Below, piece after piece: positions 50,701-61,070 of a stretch of 64,000 bases of DNA. Source of the stretch: Tubulanus polymorphus (taxonomy: Eukaryota; Nemertea; Palaeonemertea; Tubulaniformes; Tubulanidae). The position numbers were made by a program, and so were the translations under genes. The DNA is taken from assembly GCF_964204645.1 (NCBI RefSeq), contig NC_134026.1:5890001-5954000 (forward strand), given 5' to 3'. Position 1 is the stretch's first letter. Every line of letters starts with the position of its first letter. The notes beneath the pieces are model-generated. The model was not told where the DNA came from. It searched no databases and saw nothing but the letters and a program-made list of their open reading frames with translations.

Positions 50701-53424
50701 CAATTCTCTGAATTCACTGACCATCAAAACAAACTATGACATCATCATGAATAAGATCTCTATACATGCCTACAGTTCATCACCGTAAATATAAAACAGA
50801 ATATTCCATTCCATCTATCGTTGAAATATGTAATTACCAGAAGGCTTTTAATTACCAGATCTTTTTAAAACAGAAGGCCAGCTTTGAAGAATTCATACCA
50901 CAATGTCTGATGGTAGGTGGTTCATTGACAGCAGATTGATATAACATCGATATATTTCAATAGACTCACCGACATCTTTCCAATTCTGACATTTTGCCCG
51001 TCTAAAAAGTTTATCGTAGTAGCTGATATCATTGCTTCGCGGTAACGTTTGTGCCCTTGCATTGGATTACCCTGAAGTATATATGTACGTGGTCAATTCA
51101 ATGAAATCATGTAGCTCAAAAGCTTATCTATGGCATTTATTGTTTGAACGGAAAAGCCCAATTCATCCAGAAATACTCAACTAACAGCATTCGTGTTCAA
51201 CAAACAAAATTGTATATAACAAACATAAAAGAGGATTATAAATAATATCTGTAGTACGTGCTAGTTTTTACTACTATACAGGGCAGTAAGTATCCACTGG
51301 ATCCAGTTCCACAGTTCTGAGTTAAGATTTGACGCAGAGTAAACTCATTGAAAATGAACTAATTTCAACGCAGAGTTAACTCGCAACACTGTGGAACTGG
51401 ATCCTGGATTTTATCATAATCTTGATTAACCTGATACTGATTAGAGACTGGTTTCCCAGCCAGCAATTTCCTGCCGGCTCGAAATTGACCCCTAACTGGA
51501 ATCAAACGTTGAATCTTACCCGGAATGAGACGAGTTCCAGTTTACCGAGACGCCGGAGGCTTTCGCACGTTCCGACGAGATCTTCGATCAGGTTCTCATC
51601 GGCGTTTATGCTGACGAGTTCCGTGCAAGCAGACGTGGGAAGAATGGATTTCTGAATTAATACGGTAACAACATTGAACAACGATGCATGAGTACGGCAA
51701 AGAAATTCAATGCTTTAACGCAATTCCGAAGCAATGCATGATTTTCATTTTACCAGGGCCGAGTTTCACGAAAAAGTTGAACTAAAATGTTTGGTTTTCG
51801 TAATTGACATTGGGTTACTTCATGATTTCGTTTTGAAAACAATTCAAACTTAAACTGTTTTAAGCTAAAACCTTGTTTTAAGCTGCTTAAACTTTTACGT
51901 GAAACTAAACCCTGCATGATTGGTTTCGTAGTTAGATCTGACAGTGGAACCAGTTTAGTTGTACTTTCAGATAAGAAGACAAGGGAAAGATCAACATCAA
52001 AAGTCAATTCTCAATTATCCACCACATTGTTAGAACCAATGCCTTGTTGACGGAGAACTGAACATCTGGGCAGAAAAACGGAGGGTAGTGGCAGTGTTCA
52101 TTGGAAGAAAGGGACGGCTCCCGAATCGACGTTTAGATTCAGCACTTACGATTTTATTCTTCTGTATGAATAATTCGCGTAAATTTGCGAGTACGTGGAT
52201 TCCTTCGAGAGTTTCGATCTGCAATTCAATCACCCATTTATGTTAATCATCAAAGACACCGACAGAATATCAAGAATATCAAGATCCTGAATGAAAATTC
52301 CAAGTTCCAAAAGAACTGTCGCAAAAGAACAAACTTACGTCGTTATGATCCAAATGCAATTTCGTTAGATTCGATAGAATAGGCATGTCTTTGATATCTA
52401 CGATGCGATTCATGCTCAAGTGAAGCTCTCGAAGTTCTAAACACCGAGAAAGACTGATCACCGATTGCAGAAAATTGTGCGACAAATTCAAGCACCTCAG
52501 TTGTCGACAGACTTCGATACCGCTGCAACTGAAAAATGAAGGTCATGGTAATCGATTTTTTGAAAATTGAGAAAAGTAGGCAACTTTGTGTTTTTCGAAT
52601 GGAACTTATTACTAATAACTTACTTTGTTATTCTGTTGATCGATGCGTTCAAACTACGGAGGTTGTGGAAGTGAACGAGTCCGTCGTAATCCAGTATACG
52701 AATGTCATTCACCGATATATCTAGATGTAGTATCTTAGACGGCTGATCTATTGGCGACGTGACTTTAGGTTGAACAGCTCTGAAACATCCATAGTATAGT
52801 ATAGTCAATATCTATTTACTCATTACAGTGAGTTTTACAAGCAGGTCGGATAGGAAACATAATTCAGGTAACAAAACTTTTCCAGTGTGATGGCAGATTA
52901 AGAGTAGAGATCATTCAATTATAACGTAGGTACCCATAAAATTTGAATTGTTCAACCCACCTCGTAGCCTACACAAAATTTTTTCGTATACATTAAGCAT
53001 TACAGGTTGCAACTGCACTGACTCCACTCCCTTCCCCCAATGCGTACATAATAAATGAATGACCCTGTATGCAACCAATACAAGTTATACAAACAAGGTT
53101 CAATGCGCGACACCGGTAGTTCTGTCGCTGGCGCCCGAGAAGAAACTAAATCTACTCAATCGTACTACACTTCATCATACGTTCTCGGGTTTTAGTTTAT
53201 CTAAGATTTTCCAAATTCTGGAAAAAGATACGCTCAAAAAGTGAAGTGTGGACTTACCGATCATTAAACCACCGAAATCCGTAACGCAGTGTATTCAACT
53301 GACACATTTTCAAAACTAACTGTAAATACGACACGTTCGATTTCGAGACGTCCCATGAATCCGGTATATTTGAAATATGCGACAGTTTCTTTTCGACGAG
53401 TTCTCTGGAGATATACGTCGCCAT
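47726..53424 (-). CDS. SDS22-like leucine-rich-repeat protein with coiled-coil C-terminal part
   Basis: Secure exons (minus): 53258-53424, 52624-52779, 52339-52528, 52150-52218, 51520-51651, 50970-51071. Phases match; 272 residues from ATG 53424. At least five LRRs are visible (LHLDISVNDIRILDYDGL, LRCLNLSHNFLQSV, LRELHLSMNRIVDI, LTKLHLDHND, LRELFIQKNKI), closed by a cap GNPMQGHKRYREAM...KFLDGQNV. Less certain downstream exons: about 50515-50581 or larger, 49314-49441 (TEKTLIENVQSIADVAKQIH, coiled coil), 48991-49056, 48237-48303 and 47726-47821; the last three join in phase. An IQ-like stretch (AAIMLYRVYLRQPR) lies at about 49195-49290. Reading-frame conflicts near 50580 and 49300 remain. Such LRR proteins are often axonemal or centrosomal, but I do not recognise the orthologue. 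Confidence 0.75.
48590..48850. repeat. Cluster of ATCGATATCGCGATAT-type palindromes
   Basis: Within an intron of the LRR gene. Words such as TATCGATAAATCGCGATATA, ATCACGATATCGAGATAATT and ATCGAGATATAGATATCGAC are packed in 200 bp and pair with one another. Probably an old foldback element; not coding. Confidence 0.4.
51299..51404. mobile_element. MITE with GGATCCAGTTCCACAG ends
   Basis: GGATCCAGTTCCACAGTTCT at the left, AACACTGTGGAACTGGATCC at the right. The interior ACGCAGAGTAAACTC / CGCAGAGTTAACTCG keeps the palindrome going. 106 bp, an intact copy of the family also at 37169-37280, in an intron of the LRR gene. Decayed relatives occur near 5395 and 19945. Confidence 0.75.
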
Positions 53425-54420
53425 AGCAAACAGTGGCACTTCAATTTTCAAGTTCCAGAGGCCAGATAGTGGAAAGACTGAAATGGAAGTGCCATTTGAT
53501 ACAACATATTTCTATTCAAGAACTTTGCATTTTTGGCTTAATTATTGTGGGATTTCTTGCGTTTATTCATCATACACGGATATTGTGTATCTTAGCGACT
53601 CGTAAAGTGGTGCAGTAGAGCTAAAAAATGTATGCCTTACGACAATAGTCAATAGTCTCTGGTTTAGTTCAGGGTCCCTATAGATCATTCATCCCTGGAT
53701 ATGAGGAATTTTCAAAGATTTGAAGGAGAAAATTTCACTATAAAGAATTGTCTGCATCTCTTTCCTGACCTATCCCAATTACAGCAGACTCCTCAAAAAT
53801 CTGTTCTGTTTATCTGGGTAAATTATCAATTAGGGGTTGCGATCAATAGCGATATGACTGACACTCAGTGAAGTGTATGCCATTGGAGTTTTAATATACC
53901 GGTAGTTGGATAGACAATTGGATAGATTTGTCAAACAAACCACTAAAGCCCAGAATCATGAAAGCGTTCTAAAACCTCATTAGACTCAGTGGCATTGGAA
54001 CGGCAGCTTGAATGAACATCCAAAAATATACGTCTAGTTCAGGTGAGCTAAGAAGTTAGGTAGTACTAAACACCGACCAAAACTGTCCAAAACTGTCTGA
54101 TACCGACCAAAAGCTGTCCAATACCGACCAAAAGCTGCCAAACACCCATCAAAATCCTCCCAACCAAAATTCCTGGTCTCATTTGACAGTGTGGATAAAA
54201 TCAGCGGAAATCTTGCCCAACCCACCATCCACGATTTCATGAATCATGTATATCCGGTGTTAACCGCCAAATTGAAACTTCGTCCTTGGCCAGATTTCTC
54301 AAGTTTCCATTCCCAAAAGCCGAATAAAAATCAAGAATCAAAACTCTAATAAAAGTTTGAATCTGTTCTAAATCTACATAATATCTAATATCTGTTTAAA
54401 TCTACAGTACGATTTCAATT
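53425..54420. other. 5' flank of the LRR gene
   Basis: Holds the untranslated leader and presumably the promoter of the LRR gene. Around 54065-54160 ACCGACCAAAA.CTGTCCAAAA is repeated four or five times as a short tandem-like array. A related GACCAAAGCCGTCCAATAAT run is at about 23490-23530. No gene seen. Confidence 0.45.
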
Positions 54421-55795
54421 AGTTAGTTACCTAATCGTTGGTGGTAAGCTTTTATAATCGGATGGGCTTATACCAACGTTAGGGATGACAAGGGCCAAAA
54501 CACGGTTGAAAAAAGTAACACTTCAAAAATTAGTCAGTAACCTGTCTGTGGTTTAGTTTCACAATCGGATATTTTCACAAACCACAGTCAGGAATGGGAA
54601 GGTCATTTTTGTATGAAATCTTCGTCAGCCAATTTGACTGACGAGTAATTTGCCTGGCATTTCATTGTCTCTTAAGATATCCGTCTAATTTTTGTTGTAA
54701 TCGACGCACAACAGATTCGTAGTTTGTCTGATACCTATAACACCTCACCTGACGATCTTAATCCATGTGCAAATCGGCCGTAAAGTGAGAGTAAATTTCC
54801 GTCGGGTCAACAGCTGCCATTTTGAAAATTACTGGAGGTGGTGGCACCTGTGGACTGAGGCCAGGACAACAGCACAAACTAACGAAGCGAAACGACGAAA
54901 TTGAAAAAAATTAAGAAATCAACACTTATTCACATTTTTCTTTTACCAGAATTTATTATTTCATAATTTAATATGGAAAACCTGAAGATTTAAAATATAA
55001 GTTGGAAAACCATCAAAAATAAAAATTGTCGTTTCGCCTTGGAAGTTTTATATAAATCCTTGTAGGTCCCCTTGTCTTATCATGCCACATGTGCAATACA
55101 GAGAAATGGCGGCCAATGGCGAAATTGGTGGAGAAATTAATTAATTTCTCAAAATAATGTTGATTAACCACTCGAAACATACATGAAATTGGATTATTTC
55201 GAAAGGTACCTGTGTTAGATTGTGAATTAAGCCATTAATTTTGGACTGAAGTGAATATAAAGTATATTTTTGAAGTGTTACTTTTTTCAACCGTGTTTTG
55301 GTCCTTGTCATCCCTAACGTTATAAGCCCATCCGATTATAAAAAGCTTACCACCAACGATTAGGTAACTAACTATTCAAAAATATACTTTCTATCCACTT
55401 CAGTCCACAATTAATGGCTTATTTCACAAACTTACACAGGTACCTTTCGAAATAATCCAATTTTATGCATGTTTCGAGTGGTTAATCAACATTATTTTGA
55501 GAAATTAATTAATTTCTCCACAAATTTCGCCATTGGCCGCCATTTCTCAGTATTGCACATGTGGCATGATAAGACAAGGGGACCTACAAGGATTTATATA
55601 AAACTTCCAAGACGAAACGACAATTTTTATTTTTGATGGTTTTCCAACCTATATTTCAAATCTTCGTGTTTTCCTTAATTAATATTTAAATAATAAATTC
55701 TGGTAAAAGAAAAATGTGAATAAGTGTTGATTTCTTAATATTTTTCAATTTCGTCGTTTCGCTTTGTTAGTTTGTGCTGTTGTCCTGGCCTCAGT

Positions 55796-57195
55796 CAAGT
55801 TCAAGTTCAAGTTCAAGTTCAAATTTATTTCACAGAAAGCATGACAGGCTATGTACACAGGTTGAGAGAAAACAAACAATAAAATTTACAATTTTTTTAA
55901 ACAAAGCACAATTATAAAAGAGAGAGAGAGGACAGTAGCTTTCAGTGTGGGCCAAGCAAAGCCTTTAGGCCGCTGTCGCAAGCACCCAGGGAAAAAAAAC
56001 GAAAGGGAAATGAAGAAATAAAGTGGAAGGAAATGAAAGTTGATGATTTTTGATAATTTCAGGAGAGTTTATATGAGTAAGCTAGAGGGTTCAGGAGAGT
56101 GAGCAATTATAACAATTAGGGTTATTACATTGATGGATATCATTGTAGGTGGAGGTGAGATATGGTCTGAGTTTACGTTTTAAATTTTGTTTGCTTGTTT
56201 GTAGGATATCATTGGAAAAAGGTAGTTTTTGCCAGATGTTTGAAAGAATGTTTTGAGGTGAATTTTGATGCGGGGTTGGCGGTGTTTGTTTTGAAAATAA
56301 AGAATATGCGTGGTCTAAATATATGCTTTTTCTGATGTTGACTAAAGGAGATAAGTTTTCCGCGGTGAAGTAATTAGAAAAGTAATGGGGTGAAGATTTG
56401 ATGGTGTTTTGAATAAAAAGTGCAGTTTTAAGGATGAGGACATCATTGATTTTGAGGATTTCAAGATTTTTAAAAAGTGGGTCTGTGTGTGCAGTGTACT
56501 TAGAGTTGGTGATTATTCGAACAATCTTCTTTTGGATTAGGAGGCATTTTTTATTATAAGGCGAGTGGCCCCAAGCCAACAAGCCATAGTTCAAATGAGG
56601 ATAGACTAAGGTGTAGTAAAGAGAAAGTAAATTTTGTGTGTCTAGGATGTTTTTAGTTTTGTTTATGATACCAGTAATTTGTGAAATTTTCTTGTGTATT
56701 TTGTCGATATGTGGTTTCCAGTTCAGATTTTCATGTATTGTCAAGCCGAGGAAATCTATTTGTTTTACTCTTTCAAGTTCAAAGTTGCCTATTTTGATTT
56801 GTTGTATGTGGTTTATGAATGGTCTTCTCTGATAATTATGAAATATGATATATTTAGTTTTGTTCAGATTAGGGGTTAGTTTATTAGCGATAAGCCAGTC
56901 ATTCAATATGTTTAGGTCATAATTGATATACTGTATGAGTGTGTTGAGGTGTGTATGAGAAGCAATGCAATTTGTATCGTCAGCGAATAATATGTACTTC
57001 ATGTTTACCGTGGAGGCATAGATATCATTGATGTAAATTAGAAAGAGGAGTGGACCTAGGATGGAACCCTGGGGTACACCGATGTTTGAGGATAGTGTAG
57101 AGGAGTTGTAGGATTTGTACGAAACGTATTGTTGACGATTAGAAAGATATGAGGAAAACCAATCTCTTGCTATTCCTCGGATGCCGTAATTCGTA
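55796..57195 (-). mobile_element. 5'-truncated CR1/Jockey-type non-LTR retrotransposon
   Basis: A 1.4-kb minus-strand insertion inside the right palindrome arm. The 3' tail is a short array of (AACTTG)n, seen forward as CAAGTTCAAGTTCAAGTTCA at 55796. AGT flanks both sides (55793-55795 and 57196-57198). The left arm at about 54845 shows the uninterrupted CTGTGGACTGAGG, which is the empty site. Tails of simple repeats without poly(A) and heavy 5' truncation are typical of CR1/L2-like elements. Confidence 0.85.
56091..57195 (-). pseudogene. C-terminal part of a non-LTR reverse transcriptase
   Basis: The open frame ends at 56091 and runs without breaks. It carries GVPQGSILGPLLFLIYINDI, the catalytic LFADDTN (FADD box), LGLTIHENLNWKPHI and the thumb-like NYGLLAWG region. 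The upstream endonuclease and N-terminal RT fingers are missing, so it cannot be functional. The open frame extends 12 codons beyond the insertion (to 57230), but those codons come from the palindrome arm, not the element. Confidence 0.88.
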
Positions 57196-57521
57196 AGTCC
57201 ACAGGTGCCAGCACCTCCAGTAATTTTCAAAATGGCAGCTGTTGACTCTACGGAAATTTACTCTCACTTTACGGCCGATTTGCACATGGATTAAGATCAT
57301 CAGGTGAGGTGTTATAGGTATCAGACAAACTACGAATCTGTTGTGCGTCGATTACAACAAAAATTAGACGGATATCTTAAGAGACAATGAAATGCCAGGC
57401 AAATTAATCGTCAGTCAAATTGGCTGACGAAGATTTCATACAAAAATGACCTTCCCATTCCTGACTGTGGTTTGTGAAAATATCCGATCGTGAAACTAAA
57501 CCACAGACAGGTTACTGACTA

Positions 57522-58617
57522 GATTTCAATATGAAACAAAATTGGAGTTACTTTCTTTCCAGTTTCATTGACAACATTTAAATGATTTCCTTACTTAAGT
57601 CACCGACAAGAGGTTGTTTTCGAATCGCGATGTGATTTCTTGCTATGAAAAATTCAATCAAGCATTGACCGCGGCTCTGTGGTTGTTTGTTCACTTGTTT
57701 GTTTGCGTTCGTATTGCTTTACGCGGACATTACTGAATTGAATTGATTGTGTTGAAGTGTCGGAGACGGATTAGGAATGTGTAAATCAATTCAATTTTAC
57801 TTAATTCACATCATATTTCGCGGATTCTCAATAATGACCCTTCTCGTCTTTTACGGATCAATCCATCTTTTAGTTTGATTTTGATGGTTTTCAAAATCGT
57901 TTGGTTAAAACCGCTTTAAACCATCTAAGACGGTTGGTGAGTTGGAGTGAATAATTGTGTGTTTGAGTGTGACCGTGCCGGCCGCACACTGGGACTGAGG
58001 CCCGGACTTGTCACAATTGGTCAGTCTGTGAACTTGAATAAAACCCGGTATCAATGACCAACCCCAGTATCCCTGTATAATAGAAAAAACTGAAGTGCCA
58101 CCCTTGTTTTTTAGGGATAGTGGGGTTGATCATTGATACTGGTTTTTCATTCACCCATCAGTCAATCAGTGACGCCCTGTGATTCCACCCCTAATTTGTA
58201 GACAGCTTACCGGTCTGGCACCGACAACCAGTCTAATAATAGCTGCTTCAGTTTCTTTACAGGCTGATTTGAACGAAATACATGTACGTATGTAGGAACG
58301 AAAAATTGCATTCATGGTCTTTTGACCAAGGACTTAAAACTTAACCTAAAAAGTCGAATTCAATAACTATTAGTGGACCAATGCAACCGAAAAATCCCAT
58401 TGCATTAGTCCCAACCAGGCCCTTATTATCGTTTTGCTTTTCCCTAGTTTTGAATTTCTAGATTCTAATTTGAAAACGTAAGCCAATACGGAGTTCACTG
58501 ATGATTGGTACCGGGTAACCGAAAGAAAAATTCAATAAAACAAAAACCCGATATTCAAGCCTTTGTAGATTTTATTTGTATTCAGTTTTAGACACACTAA
58601 CTAAGGTTATAACTCGG
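57522..58617. other. Spacer with a foldback relative
   Basis: At about 57985-58165, GGACTTGTCACAATTGGTCA, AATAAAACCCGGTATCAATG and ACCAACCCCAGTATCCCTGT are followed by TAGGGATAGTGGGGTTGATC and ATTGATACTGGTTTTTCATT. This is an inverted repeat related to the foldback at 44801-44911. No gene seen. Confidence 0.45.
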
Positions 58618-58722
58618 CAGTCACCTCTCTTAGCGTGTTTTGATATTATTTTATCGTACGAGTTACGGATGTATTTGATAATGCGTTCTGTTTGCGATTT
58701 CAACTCGTCAACATATCGGTGC
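58618..58722 (-). pseudogene. Partial copy of the secreted-protein gene
   Basis: About 105 bp matching 59755-59860 of the gene downstream at roughly 90% by eye. The minus strand reads HRYVDELKSQTERIIKYIRN, then SYDKIISKHAKRGDC, in the same frame as the intact gene. The match breaks off at CCCCTGGATCCGCGCCTGC, which looks like the end of a GGATCCGC-type MITE. A CGATATT..AAGC.TTT..CATTCAGTTTTA block repeated at 58547 and 58922 flanks the area. A tandem duplicate since lost, or a remnant exon. Confidence 0.7.
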
Positions 58723-59188
58723 TACCCCTGGATCCGCGCCTGCAAAATACCTAACTCCTCGCGTGAACAGCTATGCACAATGCTTGTAATCGAACGAAGT
58801 TTCATTTGTCATGACAAGTGCACTTTTACCAACAAAACTGCAAACGAAATGTTTATCGGCCCCGTGCTACCTCAAGTTTTTACGCCTCGGAAAGAATACC
58901 CCAAGAAAACATAAGAAAACGATATTTGAGCATTTGAAGCTTTTTTGCACGCATTCAGTTTTATACACACAAAACTATTATAAAACATACTAACTATTAA
59001 AAGACTAAACATGAAGCAACACACAAACTTTTATATATTTTCAATTAGTTATTCTAGGTATACTCATTAAACGAACGTATAAAAATAAAGACAGTTTGTT
59101 GCTGTTGGATGCTATCACAAACTAACAAATTTTTCATGCCTTCATTTGGCATTATATATTACCAGGTCAATTATCGAATTAATCCAAA

Positions 59189-59390
59189 TCATGTGACTGA
59201 TGTTCTCATGACATTATTGGAAGGAGTGGAATTATAGTCGATGAAGTTGCAGCCGCGGATGAACGTATCGGTTACGATACTAGATAGATCCGGGTCCCTG
59301 GGGTACTTTTTATCCATTCGTTGAATAGCTTCTAGAATCTGGATGTTACAATCAATCAGTTGAAATAAAATCACACGTTTCCATCCATGG
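59189..59390 (-). other. Open frame overlapping the end of the secreted-protein gene
   Basis: Read in another minus-strand frame, this stretch starts in the last codons of the 59397 ORF and runs open to a stop at 59189 (...GWKRVILFQLIDCNIQIL, EAIQRMDKKYPRDPDL). It looks like coding sequence, has no ATG with good context of its own before 59374, and no splice site between the frames. Either a C-terminal extension lost by a frame break, or chance. Confidence 0.35.
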
Positions 59391-59396
59391 TTACTA

Positions 59397-60638
59397 TTAA
59401 TGGGCGGATTTGATTATTATCTCATATGTAGGAATAAGGTTAAGTACTTCACTATGCCAATAATTGCTAATATCAGTTTTCATTTTCTTTTGGAAATCGA
59501 CAATTTTCGGTCTGAGTCGCTTCAGCGATATCTCTTTGTCTGCACCGTCTATCGCTCCAGCACGGGCATACATGGGTTCGTATACTTTCTTACCATCCGC
59601 ACGAAAGGTTAACTTTACCTTGCATCTATCTTTGCTGTTGGAGAAGAACCGATCGAAGAAGCAGTTGCAGTTGGTATAATCAGCTGTATGGACAGGTACA
59701 AGCCATCCTTCTTTTTTTGGTTTAGGTTTCGGGCATTCGATAGTTTTCTGGCAATCACCTTTGTTGGCGTGTTTTTTTATTATTTTATCGTACGAATTGC
59801 GGATGTATTTGATAATGCGTTCTGTTTTCGATTTCAGCTCGTCAACATATCGGTGGTATCGTTTAGTGCCTATCTCTGATTTATCATCGCGATATGTGTC
59901 GATCAGTGTTTTCACATTCGTTATAAGTAAAAGCGCGTAATTTCTAAACGATAGAAAGTTAGCTTCAATTCGCTTTACGTCATCAATCGATATCGTTGAA
60001 ATAGGGGTATTTTCATGAAGGGCAAATTGCGGGAAATTAGCTATGATATCATCACTAGCGTCTATCATGCATTCGTTGACGAGCTCTTTTGTTGCTTTCT
60101 TGATACAATTACTGAATAAGTTGAATAAGACTTTATACCTTCGTTCACCGAAGTCCTTTTCTAACTTGATGATTTTTTGATCAACATATCCCACCATGTC
60201 ATCCAAACGCTGGTTTACTTCGTCGGTCAGTTCACTTATGGCTTGGTTCACTTTATTCAGCATATCATTTATTGTCGGTTTCGTTACTGCGTCAAGGATG
60301 GCGAAACTAGCACCAAATACACCCAGTGCAGGTCCCAGTTTTGGAGCTACTTTCGCAAAAGAGGACGCGAATTTACTTACTAGATTAAGAGAATGCATAC
60401 TGAGAGTCGCAGTTTTAGCTACTGGTCCGAGAATTTTGTTCATGAAATTCGCTTCTAATTCTGCTTTTGGCGCAGTTATTTTGCTGGGCGTGATAGCCTT
60501 TCCACCCGGTATATAATGTGTGAAACTACATCCATCACCCACGAAGCCGTTTACTTTAACTCGGTAAGTTTTGCAGCAACCACGAGCGATACACAAAGCC
60601 AGCAACAGCAAGCTCACTGCTATTTTACCTGTCATCAT
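59397..60638 (-). CDS. Secreted protein of unknown family, single coding exon
   Basis: 413 codons from the ATG at 60638. Upstream in-frame Met 60674 is less likely because a splice acceptor (TTTAACAG) sits just before GATGATGACAGG. A signal peptide is clear (MTGKIAVSLLLLALCIARG), then a short Cys-bearing segment and a hydrophobic, glycine-spaced stretch (KLGPALGVFGASFAILDAV). A long helical part follows (INDMLNKVNQAISELTDEV...), then a Lys/Pro hinge (ECPKPKPKKEG) and a C-terminal part with CNC and DRCKVKL. The layout (secreted, amphipathic helices around a small-residue hydrophobic segment) is vaguely like helical membrane-inserting proteins. I recognise no family and claim no function. Promoter and leader exon are at 60927-60996. 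A second frame opens at its 3' end (see 59189-59390). Confidence 0.7.
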   Translation of the reverse strand: MMTGKIAVSLLLLALCIARGCCKTYRVKVNGFVGDGCSFTHYIPGGKAITPSKITAPKAELEANFMNKILGPVAKTATLSMHSLNLVSKFASSFAKVAPKLGPALGVFGASFAILDAVTKPTINDMLNKVNQAISELTDEVNQRLDDMVGYVDQKIIKLEKDFGERRYKVLFNLFSNCIKKATKELVNECMIDASDDIIANFPQFALHENTPISTISIDDVKRIEANFLSFRNYALLLITNVKTLIDTYRDDKSEIGTKRYHRYVDELKSKTERIIKYIRNSYDKIIKKHANKGDCQKTIECPKPKPKKEGWLVPVHTADYTNCNCFFDRFFSNSKDRCKVKLTFRADGKKVYEPMYARAGAIDGADKEISLKRLRPKIVDFQKKMKTDISNYWHSEVLNLIPTYEIIIKSAH

Positions 60639-60926
60639 CCTGTTAAACGAAACATATATTTTGCATAATCGCATGGAATATCATTCATATCTGTTAAACT
60701 ATTTCAGTTTTCGTGTCATTTATTGATCCGAGCTCAACAAAACGCCCGTCTAAGAAGAATATATCTGTCAATATCATTTCGAAAAAACCGTTGGAGAAAT
60801 ATGATCTGATATAATTTAAAACATAAGCGGAATATCTGTATTCCATGAAATACTAATCAAATGTTGGCTTAACAAATATTTCCCTATCAACACGACACCC
60901 CAATCTTGAGAATGTTTTACACTAAC

Positions 60927-60996
60927 CTGCAGCAGATGTTGCCTTAGTCTACAGTAAATGAAGGAATGAAAAAAGAATTCCCAATTGGTCTTTATA
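60927..60996 (-). promoter_or_regulatory. TATA promoter and non-coding leader exon
   Basis: On the minus strand GCTGTATAAAGACC (TATAAA at 60996-60991) is followed after about 30 bp by a short exon that ends in a good donor (GCTGCAG|GTTAGTG, exon end 60927). The intron runs to the acceptor at 60640, and the coding exon starts 1 bp before the ATG at 60638. Spacing and splice signals agree with a transcription start near 60965. Confidence 0.65.
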
Positions 60997-61070
60997 CAGC
61001 GGATCGTGATAAACGAATCGAAACGACTTATGTAACCAAGGCTGGTAGTCAAAACAGACTTTTTCTTCAT

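Larger units (their letters stand above)
54421..57521. repeat. Large palindrome with about 740-bp arms
   Basis: Order: A (54421-54530), B (54531-54847), C (54848-55265), A-inverse (about 55266-55373), C-inverse (55374-55795), retrotransposon insert (55796-57195), B-inverse (57196-57521). A starts AGTTAGTTACCTAATCGTTG and its inverse ends CAACGATTAGGTAACTAACT. B to C pairs with C-inverse to B-inverse at high identity, with the short inverted A as loop. Examples: TAGTCAGTAACCTGTCTGTG against CACAGACAGGTTACTGACTA, and GGACAACAGCACAAACTAAC against GTTAGTTTGTGCTGTTGTCC. No ORF in the arms. Likely a foldback-type element or an inverted duplication of one. Confidence 0.8.
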
